Positions 17,507-26,658 of a stretch of 64,000 nucleotides of DNA are shown one piece after another. The stretch is from contig NZ_CP058235.1 in NCBI RefSeq assembly GCF_013388295.1, positions 411,001-475,000 on the forward strand, given 5' to 3'. This DNA comes from Bartonella alsatica (GTDB lineage Bacteria; Pseudomonadota; Alphaproteobacteria; Rhizobiales; Rhizobiaceae). The notes under the pieces were generated by a model that saw nothing but the letters and a program-made list of their open reading frames with translations, ran no database searches and was not told the origin of the DNA. Position 1 is the stretch's first letter. Each line of letters begins with the position of its first letter. The translations under genes were made by a program, and so were the position numbers.

Positions 17507-20404
17507 ATGCATAAAAAATATCTTTCATTATATAAAGTTGCTACAGTTATGATGCTATCTAGCATCCCTTTTAACGCACATGCTTTTCCCACCCTTTCAG
17601 CTAAAAATGGAGAAAATATAACAGGCACCGCAAACGCAACTTATGATAAAATTTTAGTAATAGGCTCGGGTACAATCCATGGTAAAGATTTAAAAGTAGA
17701 AGGACCTTTGACTAGATGGACAGAAACGATTAGAGAAGAGAATGGTCAAGAAACAATAATTGAACATACTAGGTTGCGTGGAATCGGTGTAGAAGCATCT
17801 GCTCCTGAGAGCCAAATTTATTTAGAAAATGTAGATATTCAACGCGTGACAATTGGCCTCGATCTAACAAACTATAGCATAATCAAAATAACGAAAGGAA
17901 CCATAAACGCCGGACAAAATAGTGATAGAGAAATCGCTGGCATAAAAATCAATAATCATAGTATTGCTGAGTTAAACGACATAACAGTTGATGTAATAAA
18001 CGGACCAGGAGCTCAAATAACAAACGGATCTGTATTAAATATCGCTGGTGGTTCTATAACGTCTTTTAAAAGTGGTATCTCCTTTGTTAGCAGTGCGGAA
18101 AAAAACAAGCTGCAAAATGTGACAATTAATACCAAAGAAAATGGGATAATGACTGATGCAAGCACAGTTACTTTGAAAAATGTAACCGTTGAGAACGCAC
18201 AAAAGGGTATATATGCAGATAATAATTCTCAAATAATAGTATCGGCTGGCTCATTCCAAGGAAAAGACCTTAAAATAGGATTATATGCAGGAAATGGCAG
18301 CAGCATTATTTTAGAAGATGGAGTTACAATTCTCTCTACTCAAAATGCAATACAAGCAGAAAAAGCGAAATCTAAAATTACAATGACCGGAGGAGTTTTG
18401 ACAACAACTGGGACACAAGCTGCAGCCTATGCAAAATCCAGTGGACAAATTAACCTTACAAATGTTGTTGTAAACGCTAAAGGTAATGGACTCCTAGCAG
18501 ACGATCAAGAAGCAAAAATTAAGATGACAGGAGGAACTTTGACGACAACTGGGATAGAAGCCGCAGCCTATGCAAAATCCAGTGGACAAATTAACCTTAT
18601 AAATGTTGTTGTGAATGCTGAAGGTAATGGGCTGAAGGTGCAAGGTAATCAATCAAAGATCATACTAAAAGACTCAAAAGTCTTTTCCGATCTTTTATTA
18701 GTAAGTGCGGTTGATACAAAATCCCCTGGAATATCCTTCGTGACTGCAGAGAACTCTGTTCTAGAAGGTAGTGCTAAGATTTTAGCAAATGACTCCGATA
18801 AAATTAATCAAACATCTCTTAGTCTGATCAACGGTACAACATGGCTTTTAAAGATTAGTACACAAGAAAAAGATAATGCAGGCAATCTGCTTGATATTAC
18901 CAAAAGATCACATTCTGAAGTTTCTGTGCTTAATCTTGATAATAGCTCTATAATTTTTGATTCACCAACGGAAGCTCATTATCAAACATTGCATATAGGA
19001 GCTGGCAAACCAGATACTGCAGCAGTCTACAATGCAACAAGAAACGCAAAAATTTACTTCAATACTGAATGGAACAATGGCACTACAATAAAAAACCAAA
19101 AAACCGATCGCCTTCTTATTCATGGTGATGTATTAGGCACCACAACAGTTTATTTTCAAAACCGTTTAGAAAAAGAAATTGTACAAGCAGAAAATTCAGG
19201 TCCTCTAAATACACTCGGTATCTCGCTGATTCAAGTTTCTGGAAAAGCAAATAAAAACTCTTTCAAACTAAAAAATGGCTATATCGCAATAAAAGGTTTG
19301 CCTTATAAATATACGCTTACAGCCTATGGAAGCGAAGCAGACTATGGCCAAGCTAATGCTAACCAAAATTTATTGGGGAGTGGTAACAATTTTTGGGATT
19401 TTCGCTTACAAAATGCATTCTTGGATCCCAATTTAAGAGTGAAAGCAGTTCTCCCACAAGTGCCTAGCTATTTTGTTATGCCAAATGCTCTCTTCTATAC
19501 TGGTTTGATCGATATAGTTAAGCAGAATACACTGTTAGCTAATATGAGAACTTCTATCTTTAGAAAAGAAAAAAAGAACAGCTTCTTCTTATACACCTAT
19601 GGAAGCACAGGAACCTTATTCTCTGAGAGAGCTCCTCGTAAATATGGTTATAGTGGGGCAAATTTTGGCTATACAGCTCTACAAGGAGGTGCTACCTTAG
19701 CAGAATTGGAAGAGCATAATATCACAACACATTTCGGTCTTGTAGGAACCTATGGACAGCTATCCTTCACCCCAAAAGATATGAAAGACGCCGGAAAGAG
19801 TATACTAGACAAGTGGTCACTCACAGCCTATAATAGTATGCAGCATAAAAACGGTTTCTATTTTGATACGCTTTTATCCTATGAAATCTTAAAAGGAGAT
19901 ATCACTAACGCCATTATTGGCAAAACTGCAAAATTGAAAAATGCAAAGATGTTGAGTATCTCCACCACTGTTGGCAAACAATTTGTAACCATTATTCAAG
20001 GAGTAACATTCGAACCACAAGCGCAAATTGCCTATCAACATTTGATGTTTGATACTCTTGCAGATGCCGACGGCTTTAAAGTTGATATGAACAATCCTCA
20101 TCAATGGATGATTCGTGTTGGCGGGCGCGCAACCAAAACTTTTTCTATCACTGAAAACAGCCGTTCTATTTCCTTCTATGGAAAAGTAAATATGATCAAA
20201 ACTATGGGCGATAATGAAGCAATATATATTGATAAGGATTATCCACTTGATCCTATGGGCTCTTTTCTTGAAGGCGGTGTTGGTATCAGTGCAAAATTAT
20301 CACAAAATGTTTCGCTCCATGGCGATATCAGTTATCAACAAAAGCTTCAAAAAACTGGGATAACTGGGACAAATTTTTCAGGAGGAATACGCTATCAATT
20401 TTAA
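17507..20404 (+). CDS. autotransporter (type Va) with beta-helix passenger
   Basis: A 965-residue secreted or surface-exposed protein. There is a signal peptide (about residues 1-26, cleavage after 'NAHA'). The long passenger (about 27-690) is rich in Asn, Gly, Thr, Ile and Val with many short beta-strand repeats, as in pertactin-like beta-helices. The C-terminal barrel (about 700-965) has alternating aromatic strands and ends in 'GGIRYQF' with terminal Phe for BAM recognition. A tandem 47-residue repeat sits at 18383-18490 and 18524-18631. I start at 17507, 10 bases after AAGGAG, dropping 19 upstream residues. It resembles Bartonella inducible autotransporters. Adhesion or immune interaction is inferred. 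Neighbouring phage debris points to a variable locus. Confidence 0.9.
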   Translation: MHKKYLSLYKVATVMMLSSIPFNAHAFPTLSAKNGENITGTANATYDKILVIGSGTIHGKDLKVEGPLTRWTETIREENGQETIIEHTRLRGIGVEASAPESQIYLENVDIQRVTIGLDLTNYSIIKITKGTINAGQNSDREIAGIKINNHSIAELNDITVDVINGPGAQITNGSVLNIAGGSITSFKSGISFVSSAEKNKLQNVTINTKENGIMTDASTVTLKNVTVENAQKGIYADNNSQIIVSAGSFQGKDLKIGLYAGNGSSIILEDGVTILSTQNAIQAEKAKSKITMTGGVLTTTGTQAAAYAKSSGQINLTNVVVNAKGNGLLADDQEAKIKMTGGTLTTTGIEAAAYAKSSGQINLINVVVNAEGNGLKVQGNQSKIILKDSKVFSDLLLVSAVDTKSPGISFVTAENSVLEGSAKILANDSDKINQTSLSLINGTTWLLKISTQEKDNAGNLLDITKRSHSEVSVLNLDNSSIIFDSPTEAHYQTLHIGAGKPDTAAVYNATRNAKIYFNTEWNNGTTIKNQKTDRLLIHGDVLGTTTVYFQNRLEKEIVQAENSGPLNTLGISLIQVSGKANKNSFKLKNGYIAIKGLPYKYTLTAYGSEADYGQANANQNLLGSGNNFWDFRLQNAFLDPNLRVKAVLPQVPSYFVMPNALFYTGLIDIVKQNTLLANMRTSIFRKEKKNSFFLYTYGSTGTLFSERAPRKYGYSGANFGYTALQGGATLAELEEHNITTHFGLVGTYGQLSFTPKDMKDAGKSILDKWSLTAYNSMQHKNGFYFDTLLSYEILKGDITNAIIGKTAKLKNAKMLSISTTVGKQFVTIIQGVTFEPQAQIAYQHLMFDTLADADGFKVDMNNPHQWMIRVGGRATKTFSITENSRSISFYGKVNMIKTMGDNEAIYIDKDYPLDPMGSFLEGGVGISAKLSQNVSLHGDISYQQKLQKTGITGTNFSGGIRYQF
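18383..18631 (+). repeat. two tandem 47-codon repeats in the autotransporter passenger
   Basis: The blocks 18383-18490 and 18524-18631 are nearly identical at base level, with a period of 141 bases (47 codons). The shared core encodes 'AAAYAKSSGQINL'. Few and mostly silent or conservative changes indicate a recent duplication or recombination between units. Confidence 0.85.
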
Positions 20405-20922
20405 GACAAAACTGTAGAAATAAGCGCATTATATTCCATTCATTTCAATTAAAAGGTAGCACAACATGCTGCCTTTCCGATTTATAAAATATGTTTTTCT
20501 TTCTTTCAAAAAATAGCTTGTTTCAAAAGAACAAACCTAGCATTTCCCGATAAAAAACAAGACTTAAAATTATAAAAAAATGAGAACAAATCAAAGACAA
20601 TAAAACTATATAATAATATAATCAGAGTTTTTTCCGAATAATACGGTATTATTACATAAAAATCTGTTTCTTCTTACAAACCTATAAAAAAAATAATATC
20701 AAATAAATGATATGTTCTATGGGTTAGCTTATGATTTACGATATAATAGAGCTAATAGGATAAAAATATTATAGTTAAAATTTTTTTAGCAAATTTATAC
20801 TGACAAAATCCTACAATATAAAAAAAAACAAAAACTCCACGTTACAATAATGCTGCTGAATATCTCTAGAATCTCTAAAAGCTTAAAATAGAAAAAACTT
20901 TCTTTTTTCCTCTATAAAACTA
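20405..20922. other. intergenic region after the autotransporter
   Basis: About 520 AT-rich bases between convergent genes. A 10-bp hairpin (20452-20461 with 20467-20476, one G-U pair) lies just after the autotransporter stop and may aid termination, but it lacks a T-run. Nothing else was recognised. Confidence 0.5.
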
Positions 20923-21705
20923 TCACACTCTCTCTTCTCTGTGAACAATAGGCTCAATACTGGCTTCAAAAAATATCTTTGTATAGTCATGCTGAGCGTG
21001 TAAATTACGCAAATCATCATTGCTGAGCTCTTCAAGAATAATCCCTTTATGCATAATTCCAACGCGTTCACAGATGTGTGCAACAACAGCGAGATCGTGA
21101 GATACCATTAAATAAGTAAGGTTTTTTTTCTCTCGTAATGATTTCAACAAATTTAAAATTTCAGCCTGTACAGACACATCTAATGCAGATGTTGGCTCAT
21201 CGAGTAGCAAAACCTCTGGCTCAATAATCAAAGCACGTGCAAGAGCAATACGCTGACGTTGCCCTCCAGACAATTCATGAGGATAACGATAAAGAAATGA
21301 AGAATTTAAGCCAACAGAATTTAAAGTATCAAGCACTCGCTCCTTTGGATTATCCATACCATGAATTTTAAGCGACTCAGAAAGAACAGTATAGACCATC
21401 TTTCTTGGATGAAGCGAAGCATAAGGATCTTGAAAAACCATTTGAATACGGCGTAAAAAATGCTTATCCCTTTTTTTTGCTACTTCTTCTCCATCAAAAA
21501 TAAAACATCCATTATAATCTCGAATAAGCCCAACCAATGTATTTAAAATGGTTGATTTTCCACAACCTGATTCACCAATCAAACCATAAGCTTCACCACG
21601 CTTAATATGAAAGTTGACATTTTTTACAACATTTACTGCTTTGTGCCCATGCCCAAAGGTTACAGATAAATTAGAAACATCAAATATACTCTTATAATTG
21701 GTCAC
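20923..21705 (-). CDS. dppF: dipeptide/oligopeptide ABC transporter ATPase (DppF-like)
   Basis: A 260-residue cytoplasmic ATPase with Walker A 'GESGCGKST', Q-loop 'MVFQDPYASLHP', signature 'LSGGQRQRIALARAL' and Walker B 'LLLDEPTSALD' followed by the H-loop His in 'VSHDLAV'. It is shorter than typical DppF (about 330) because the C-terminal oligopeptide-transporter extension is reduced. The start codon is GTG overlapping the stop of the preceding ATPase gene (GTGA), so the two are translationally coupled. It is the last gene of the operon binding protein-permease-permease-ATPase-ATPase. Confidence 0.9.
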   Translation of the reverse strand: MTNYKSIFDVSNLSVTFGHGHKAVNVVKNVNFHIKRGEAYGLIGESGCGKSTILNTLVGLIRDYNGCFIFDGEEVAKKRDKHFLRRIQMVFQDPYASLHPRKMVYTVLSESLKIHGMDNPKERVLDTLNSVGLNSSFLYRYPHELSGGQRQRIALARALIIEPEVLLLDEPTSALDVSVQAEILNLLKSLREKKNLTYLMVSHDLAVVAHICERVGIMHKGIILEELSNDDLRNLHAQHDYTKIFFEASIEPIVHREERV

Positions 21706-22577
21706 GTGATAACTCCTTCAATACCATTAACAATTGTCGGATTATGTAACCAATTAGGATCGCGTTCAGGAACAGCTAAAATATCAACAGGATTATCAAG
21801 CCGTGGCAAACTCGCTAGCAAAGCTTTAGTATAAGGATGACAAGCGTGAGACAAATCACATGCAGGCAATTCTTCTAACACACGACCTGCATACATAACC
21901 AAAACACGATCACAAAAATCAGCAATCATATTCAAATCATGACTAATAAAAATAAGACCCGTTCCAGATCTGGTCACAAGCTCATCCAACACTGATAAAA
22001 CCTGACGCCTTACTGTAATATCAAGCGCAGATGTTGGTTCATCAGCAATAATTAAATCAGGTTTCGGAATGAGCATCATGGCAATCATTACACGCTGCCC
22101 CATTCCCCCTGATATTTCATGAGGAAATAATCGCATTACATGTTCTGGATCACGAATATGAACAGATTCCAACATAGAAATTGTCCGCTCCCACGCATTA
22201 GCTTTTGAAACACGATAATGGATACGATAAGCTTCCATAATCTGTTCCCCAATCCGTATTAACGGATTAAGTGAATATTTGGGATCCTGTAGAATCATTG
22301 AAATACGCTTACCCCGGATAGTTCGCATCTGAGATTCACTTGCATTCAATAAATCAATACCATCAAAGCGCATCTTTTTAGCTTTGATAATTGCTGATCT
22401 TGGACTCAATCTGAGTATCGCACGCCCAGTCATTGATTTTCCAGATCCAGATTCGCCAACAATTCCAATTTTTTCTTTTCCCACAGAAAAGCTAACGCCG
22501 CGCACAACTTCTGCAATGCCACGCGTTGTAGGAAAAGAAATACATAAATCTTCTATCTCTAATAATTTTTTAATCAT
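21702..22577 (-). CDS. dppD: dipeptide/oligopeptide ABC transporter ATPase (DppD-like)
   Basis: A 291-residue ATPase partner of DppF with Walker A 'GESGSGKSM', Q-loop 'MILQDPKYSLNP', signature 'ISGGMGQRVMIAMM' and Walker B 'LIIADEPTSALD'. The signature is the slightly altered GGMGQR form common in this subfamily. The C-terminal stretch with 'HPYTKALLASLP' is the oligopeptide-transporter C-terminal motif. I start at 22577, whose ATG overlaps the end of the permease gene; a longer frame from 22628 would begin inside the permease with non-protein-like sequence. It powers peptide (possibly haem) import through the two permeases. Confidence 0.9.
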   Translation of the reverse strand: MIKKLLEIEDLCISFPTTRGIAEVVRGVSFSVGKEKIGIVGESGSGKSMTGRAILRLSPRSAIIKAKKMRFDGIDLLNASESQMRTIRGKRISMILQDPKYSLNPLIRIGEQIMEAYRIHYRVSKANAWERTISMLESVHIRDPEHVMRLFPHEISGGMGQRVMIAMMLIPKPDLIIADEPTSALDITVRRQVLSVLDELVTRSGTGLIFISHDLNMIADFCDRVLVMYAGRVLEELPACDLSHACHPYTKALLASLPRLDNPVDILAVPERDPNWLHNPTIVNGIEGVIT

Positions 22578-23499
22578 TGCGTGGATCCAATACATCACGA
22601 AGTCCATCACCCAGCAGATTAAAAGCAAGACTTACTAACAATATTGCACATCCTGGTATCACCGCTAACCACCAATTTGTCATCATAAATTCACGGCCTG
22701 TCGAAAGCATTGCTCCCCATTCAGGACTTGGAAGTTGAGCTCCCAATCCTAAAAAACCAAGACCAGCAGCTGTTAGAATAATACCAGACATATCTAATGT
22801 TAACCGTACCACTACTGAAGGAATACACATAGGTACGACATGGAACAAAATAATCCGCCAAGTAGATGCTCCTTGCAAACGAACTGCTGAGACGTAATCA
22901 GTTGAACGTATAGTCAAAGTTTCAGCACGTGCCAAACGTGCTATTGGTGGCCACGCTGCAATTGAAATTGCAATAGATGCATTCTCAATACCTGCCCCCA
23001 ACGCCGCTGAAAAAGCAAGAGCTAAAATCAAAGCTGGAAAAGCAAGAAAAATATCAACAATACGCATAAGGACGGTATCAACCCATCCCCCTATATAGCC
23101 AGATACAGTCCCCACAATTAGCCCTATCGGTCCCACAATAATTGTAGTGAGAAAAACAATATAAAGCGTAATACGCGCTCCAAAAATGAGGCGACTAAAA
23201 ATATCACGCCCTAATTCATCTGTCCCAAAATAATGCAACATAGATGGGGGCTGCAATCGATGAGTAAGATCATTGCTGATAAAATCATCGGTAGCAATCC
23301 AAGGAGCAAAAATTGCACACAAAATAATAACAAAAATAATAATCAGACCAAACAAAGCCGAAAAATTACGAGAAAATTTGAGCAATGCATGATAAATTCT
23401 TTGTACGTTCGCTTGAAAGAGTGACTGTGGAACAGATTCATTTAACCAACGACCCACAAAAAATGACGATTTCGGTTTATAATGATTAACTATTGTCAT
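22570..23499 (-). CDS. dppC: dipeptide ABC transporter permease (DppC-like)
   Basis: A 309-residue inner-membrane permease with an N-terminal cytoplasmic tail, about six membrane helices and the binding-protein-dependent transport signature around 'RLARAETLTIRSTDYVSA'. 'HYFGTDELGRDIFSRLIFGAR', split near residues 90-110, is typical of DppC/OppC. The ATG at 23499 follows the DppB stop by two bases; a TTG at 23505 overlapping that stop is also possible. It forms the translocation channel with DppB. Confidence 0.9.
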   Translation of the reverse strand: MTIVNHYKPKSSFFVGRWLNESVPQSLFQANVQRIYHALLKFSRNFSALFGLIIIFVIILCAIFAPWIATDDFISNDLTHRLQPPSMLHYFGTDELGRDIFSRLIFGARITLYIVFLTTIIVGPIGLIVGTVSGYIGGWVDTVLMRIVDIFLAFPALILALAFSAALGAGIENASIAISIAAWPPIARLARAETLTIRSTDYVSAVRLQGASTWRIILFHVVPMCIPSVVVRLTLDMSGIILTAAGLGFLGLGAQLPSPEWGAMLSTGREFMMTNWWLAVIPGCAILLVSLAFNLLGDGLRDVLDPRND

Positions 23500-23501
23500 A
23501 T

Positions 23502-24575
23502 TCAACGTGTCCTTGGATCAAAGATTCGATAAAGTAAATCAGAAAATAAATTAATAGCAACAAAGAGAAAACCTACAAGCAAAGTACATCCAACAACAGC
23601 ATTCATATCTCCAGCCAAAAGAGCATTCGTTAAATAATGCCCAAAGCCAGGCCAAGCAAAAACGGTCTCCGTTAATACAGCACCTTCTAATAAAAAAGCA
23701 TATGAAAGCGCAACAACAGTGATAATCTGAACAGCGGCATTACGAAATGCATGCCCCCAAACTGTACGCGCCAATGATAGTCCCTTCACACGCGCAGTAA
23801 TGATATATTCCTGATTTAGTTGTTCAACCATAAATCCACGAGTCATACGACTAATATAAGCCATTGCACCAAATGCTAAGATTAAAGCAGGCATAATAAT
23901 ATGACCAAAGACATTCCTAAAAGCTTCCCACTGTCCTTGACGGGCAGTATCCCAAAGAAAAAATCCTGTTTTGGGTTCAAAAGAATATTCATAAATAAAA
24001 TCAATACGTCCTGGACCTCTGATCCAGCCAAGCTTGGCATAAAATATTAATAATGCCATTAACCCAAGCCAAAACGTTGGAGTAGAATAACTCAAAAGTG
24101 TAAAAACACGAACAAAATAATCAATAAATGAATCGCGATACATTGCTGCAAAAACACCAAATGGAATGCCAAGACTTGTGCCAATCACAATAGCAACTGT
24201 AGCAAGCTCTAATGTTGCAGGAAATACGCGCATAATATCTTCCAAGACAGGACGCCCTGAGGTTAAAGCATCTCCAAAGTCAAACAAAAATACATTGCAA
24301 AGATAACTCCAGTACTGGACAATCAGCGGCTTATCAAGACCTAGCTTATGAAACATTACATCATAAGCTTCCTGACTAATATTATCACCAAGGATAGCAA
24401 GAACGGGATCTAAAGGAAGCAGATGACCAATAAAAAAAGTAATAGTCACCAAACCAAGCAACGTAATAAAAACTGAAATGAGAAACTTCAATACCTTGAA
24501 AAAAAAGCCCCATACAAACATTTTTTTGTGCTTCTGCGATACTACTCTTTCAGCGTCTGAAAATGACAAAATCAT
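23502..24575 (-). CDS. dppB: dipeptide ABC transporter permease (DppB-like)
   Basis: A 357-residue inner-membrane permease with an N-terminal helix (about residues 28-50), the periplasmic loop 'GHLLPLDPVLAILGDN' and a permease signature including 'YIITARVKGLSLARTVWGHAFRNA', split here as positions about 255-278. A C-terminal run ends 'FDPRTR', typical of DppB. I start at 24575, where a strong purine-rich site (AAGGGGGG) precedes the ATG; the frame is open to 24638 but lacks such a site. It follows the binding-protein gene by about 110 bases. Confidence 0.9.
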   Translation of the reverse strand: MILSFSDAERVVSQKHKKMFVWGFFFKVLKFLISVFITLLGLVTITFFIGHLLPLDPVLAILGDNISQEAYDVMFHKLGLDKPLIVQYWSYLCNVFLFDFGDALTSGRPVLEDIMRVFPATLELATVAIVIGTSLGIPFGVFAAMYRDSFIDYFVRVFTLLSYSTPTFWLGLMALLIFYAKLGWIRGPGRIDFIYEYSFEPKTGFFLWDTARQGQWEAFRNVFGHIIMPALILAFGAMAYISRMTRGFMVEQLNQEYIITARVKGLSLARTVWGHAFRNAAVQIITVVALSYAFLLEGAVLTETVFAWPGFGHYLTNALLAGDMNAVVGCTLLVGFLFVAINLFSDLLYRIFDPRTR

Positions 24576-24686
24576 TATATTTCCCCCCTTCACAGCTACC
24601 AAACATAAAGCTAATATCCTTTTTACACAATCAAGCAACCGCTAATCAAGCATGTTCTACAATCTTTCTTTATAACATGCCCGTTT

Positions 24687-26303
24687 TTATTTTTCTGCAT
24701 CATTGTAGTAAAGTCTAAAACTATTCCAAATCCATTTTTTTACTGCAGGCCCCATACCAACAGTATAATATGTCTGAAATAAATAAACCATAGGACCATG
24801 TTCAAACACATAATGCTGTAAAGCACGATATTGCAAAATACGCTTATTTTGATCTTGCTCAAACAAAGCATCCATCACCATTTTATTGATATTTTCATCA
24901 TAATATCCAGCGCGCCAAGCTAAATACATATTGTGCTTTTTTGTAAATGTTGGATCAGGATTAAAAACATGATTTAATGAAGCGGGATGCCCATCAGGAT
25001 CAGCACTCCCCCACCCCATAATAGCAGTGTCATAATTTCCACTACGCACACGGCTCAACAATTGATTTTGTGCCATTTTTTCAATTGTAAGCTTAACACC
25101 AATTTCGCGCGCATTGGTTTGAATAGACTGTGCAATAGGTGACATATAACTAAGGCTACCAACTAAAAGATTAGCTTTAAAACCATTAGGATAACCAGCC
25201 TCACTGATCAACTGTTTTGCTTTTTTCAAATCTAATTTAAAAGGCACCCCCTCTTTTTCATCCAAAGCACCCGGAATTCCTAGTGACATATAACTTGCAC
25301 GTGGAATTGCAATACCCTTTAAAACAGTTCTTCCAAGACCTTCGTAATCAACCAAATAACGAAATGCCAATCTTACTTTTTCGTTAGCAAAAATTGTATT
25401 TTTATTGTTCAGTGATAGATAAATAATCTGCGGTCTCAGAACACGGTTAATTTTGACCGATCCACCCTGTCTTTCAATATCTAAAACATCCTCTGAAGAA
25501 AGATCACGTGCTATATCTACATCACCTTTTTCCAAAAGAAGCCTCTGACTTGCTGAATCTGCTACGTGTTGCACAATAATTTTCTTAATTTTAGGCAAAT
25601 CCCCCCAATAATGTTGGGTCGCCTCTAATACAACTTTTTCTCCTGGAAACCAGCGCACCAATTTATAAGGTCCAACACAAGCCGAATGCGTTGCTAAATA
25701 TTTATTACCCATATCACCGTCAATACTATTTGCTTCAACTGTTTGCCTATCAAGCAAAGCAGAAGCATAGGATTGCCCAATAACAGTTAATATAAGCTGG
25801 ATAGGATAGGGTTTATCTAATTTTAGTTGTAAAGTTTTATCATCAAGAGCCTGAATATTTGTTTCGACATTATTTTTGGTAAATCCGTAGTCTCTTAAAG
25901 ATTGAGCATAGCTTAATCCTAATTTAACAATCCGTTTCATCGACCATACTAGATCGTGCGCTGTCGCCACCCTTCCATCATCAAACTTTAAATCATCACG
26001 AAGATGAAAAACAATCCTTTTTCCGTTATCTAAAACATCCCAAGATTGTGCCATAGCAGGACGAATTTTTGTGGGATCATGCTTGTCATATTGTACTAAC
26101 GCGCTACAAATATTCATCAATAGCTCACTCGTTACAACCTCAACTGATTGAGCAGGATCAAAACTGCTAATTGAATCAATATTCCATGCCATGACCAATG
26201 TATCTTTAGGTGATGCACTTAAGACTGATGATAGAGATCCATTTAAAAAACAAATTGTACTTAACAAAACACAAAAGTTTTTTAACATTCCCTTTTTCCC
26301 CAT
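24687..26303 (-). CDS. periplasmic peptide-binding protein (SBP family 5)
   Basis: A 538-residue solute-binding protein with a signal peptide (about residues 1-30). It shows the family 5 start 'TLVMAWNIDSISSFDPAQ', the motif 'SWDVLDNGKRIVFHLRDDLKF' (split at about 86-106) and 'NEKVRLAFRYLVDYEGLGR'. It is the first gene of the Dpp-like operon and delivers peptide or a similar ligand to DppBCDF. Relatives in Bartonella and Haemophilus can bind haem, so that is a possible ligand. It is clearly a paralogue of the two other binding proteins nearby but more diverged. An alternative Met lies five codons in. Confidence 0.92.
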   Translation of the reverse strand: MGKKGMLKNFCVLLSTICFLNGSLSSVLSASPKDTLVMAWNIDSISSFDPAQSVEVVTSELLMNICSALVQYDKHDPTKIRPAMAQSWDVLDNGKRIVFHLRDDLKFDDGRVATAHDLVWSMKRIVKLGLSYAQSLRDYGFTKNNVETNIQALDDKTLQLKLDKPYPIQLILTVIGQSYASALLDRQTVEANSIDGDMGNKYLATHSACVGPYKLVRWFPGEKVVLEATQHYWGDLPKIKKIIVQHVADSASQRLLLEKGDVDIARDLSSEDVLDIERQGGSVKINRVLRPQIIYLSLNNKNTIFANEKVRLAFRYLVDYEGLGRTVLKGIAIPRASYMSLGIPGALDEKEGVPFKLDLKKAKQLISEAGYPNGFKANLLVGSLSYMSPIAQSIQTNAREIGVKLTIEKMAQNQLLSRVRSGNYDTAIMGWGSADPDGHPASLNHVFNPDPTFTKKHNMYLAWRAGYYDENINKMVMDALFEQDQNKRILQYRALQHYVFEHGPMVYLFQTYYTVGMGPAVKKWIWNSFRLYYNDAEK

Positions 26304-26658
26304 TTTATCATTATCCTTCGCATTTTAATTTATCTTTTTAACACAAAGTATTTCTGTCTTCTCTCTTAAGCAGAGTAACATTATCAGCTTTACTAATCAA
26401 AAATCTAATCTTTCACTCAGCACCCCATAATCGAAATGCACAACCTCCAAACCACTATAAACAGAGAGCTCAAAATATCACCTCTCATATTTATAAATAC
26501 CGCTCCCTTTATAAATTAATCATAATCATATTGTATAAAAAGCTCCCTGCGATTTCATACCTTAAACTTCAAAACAACTGTATACAGGAGGAGTATTTTT
26601 TATTATCTACATTATAATCAATCACGTTCTTTTGGTATTTTATAGTATTTAATACCGT
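26304..26658. other. intergenic region between two binding-protein genes
   Basis: About 355 AT-rich bases. The right part (about 26610-26658) is homologous to the sequence just after the third binding-protein gene (31600-31636), so it belongs to the duplicated unit. Confidence 0.55.
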
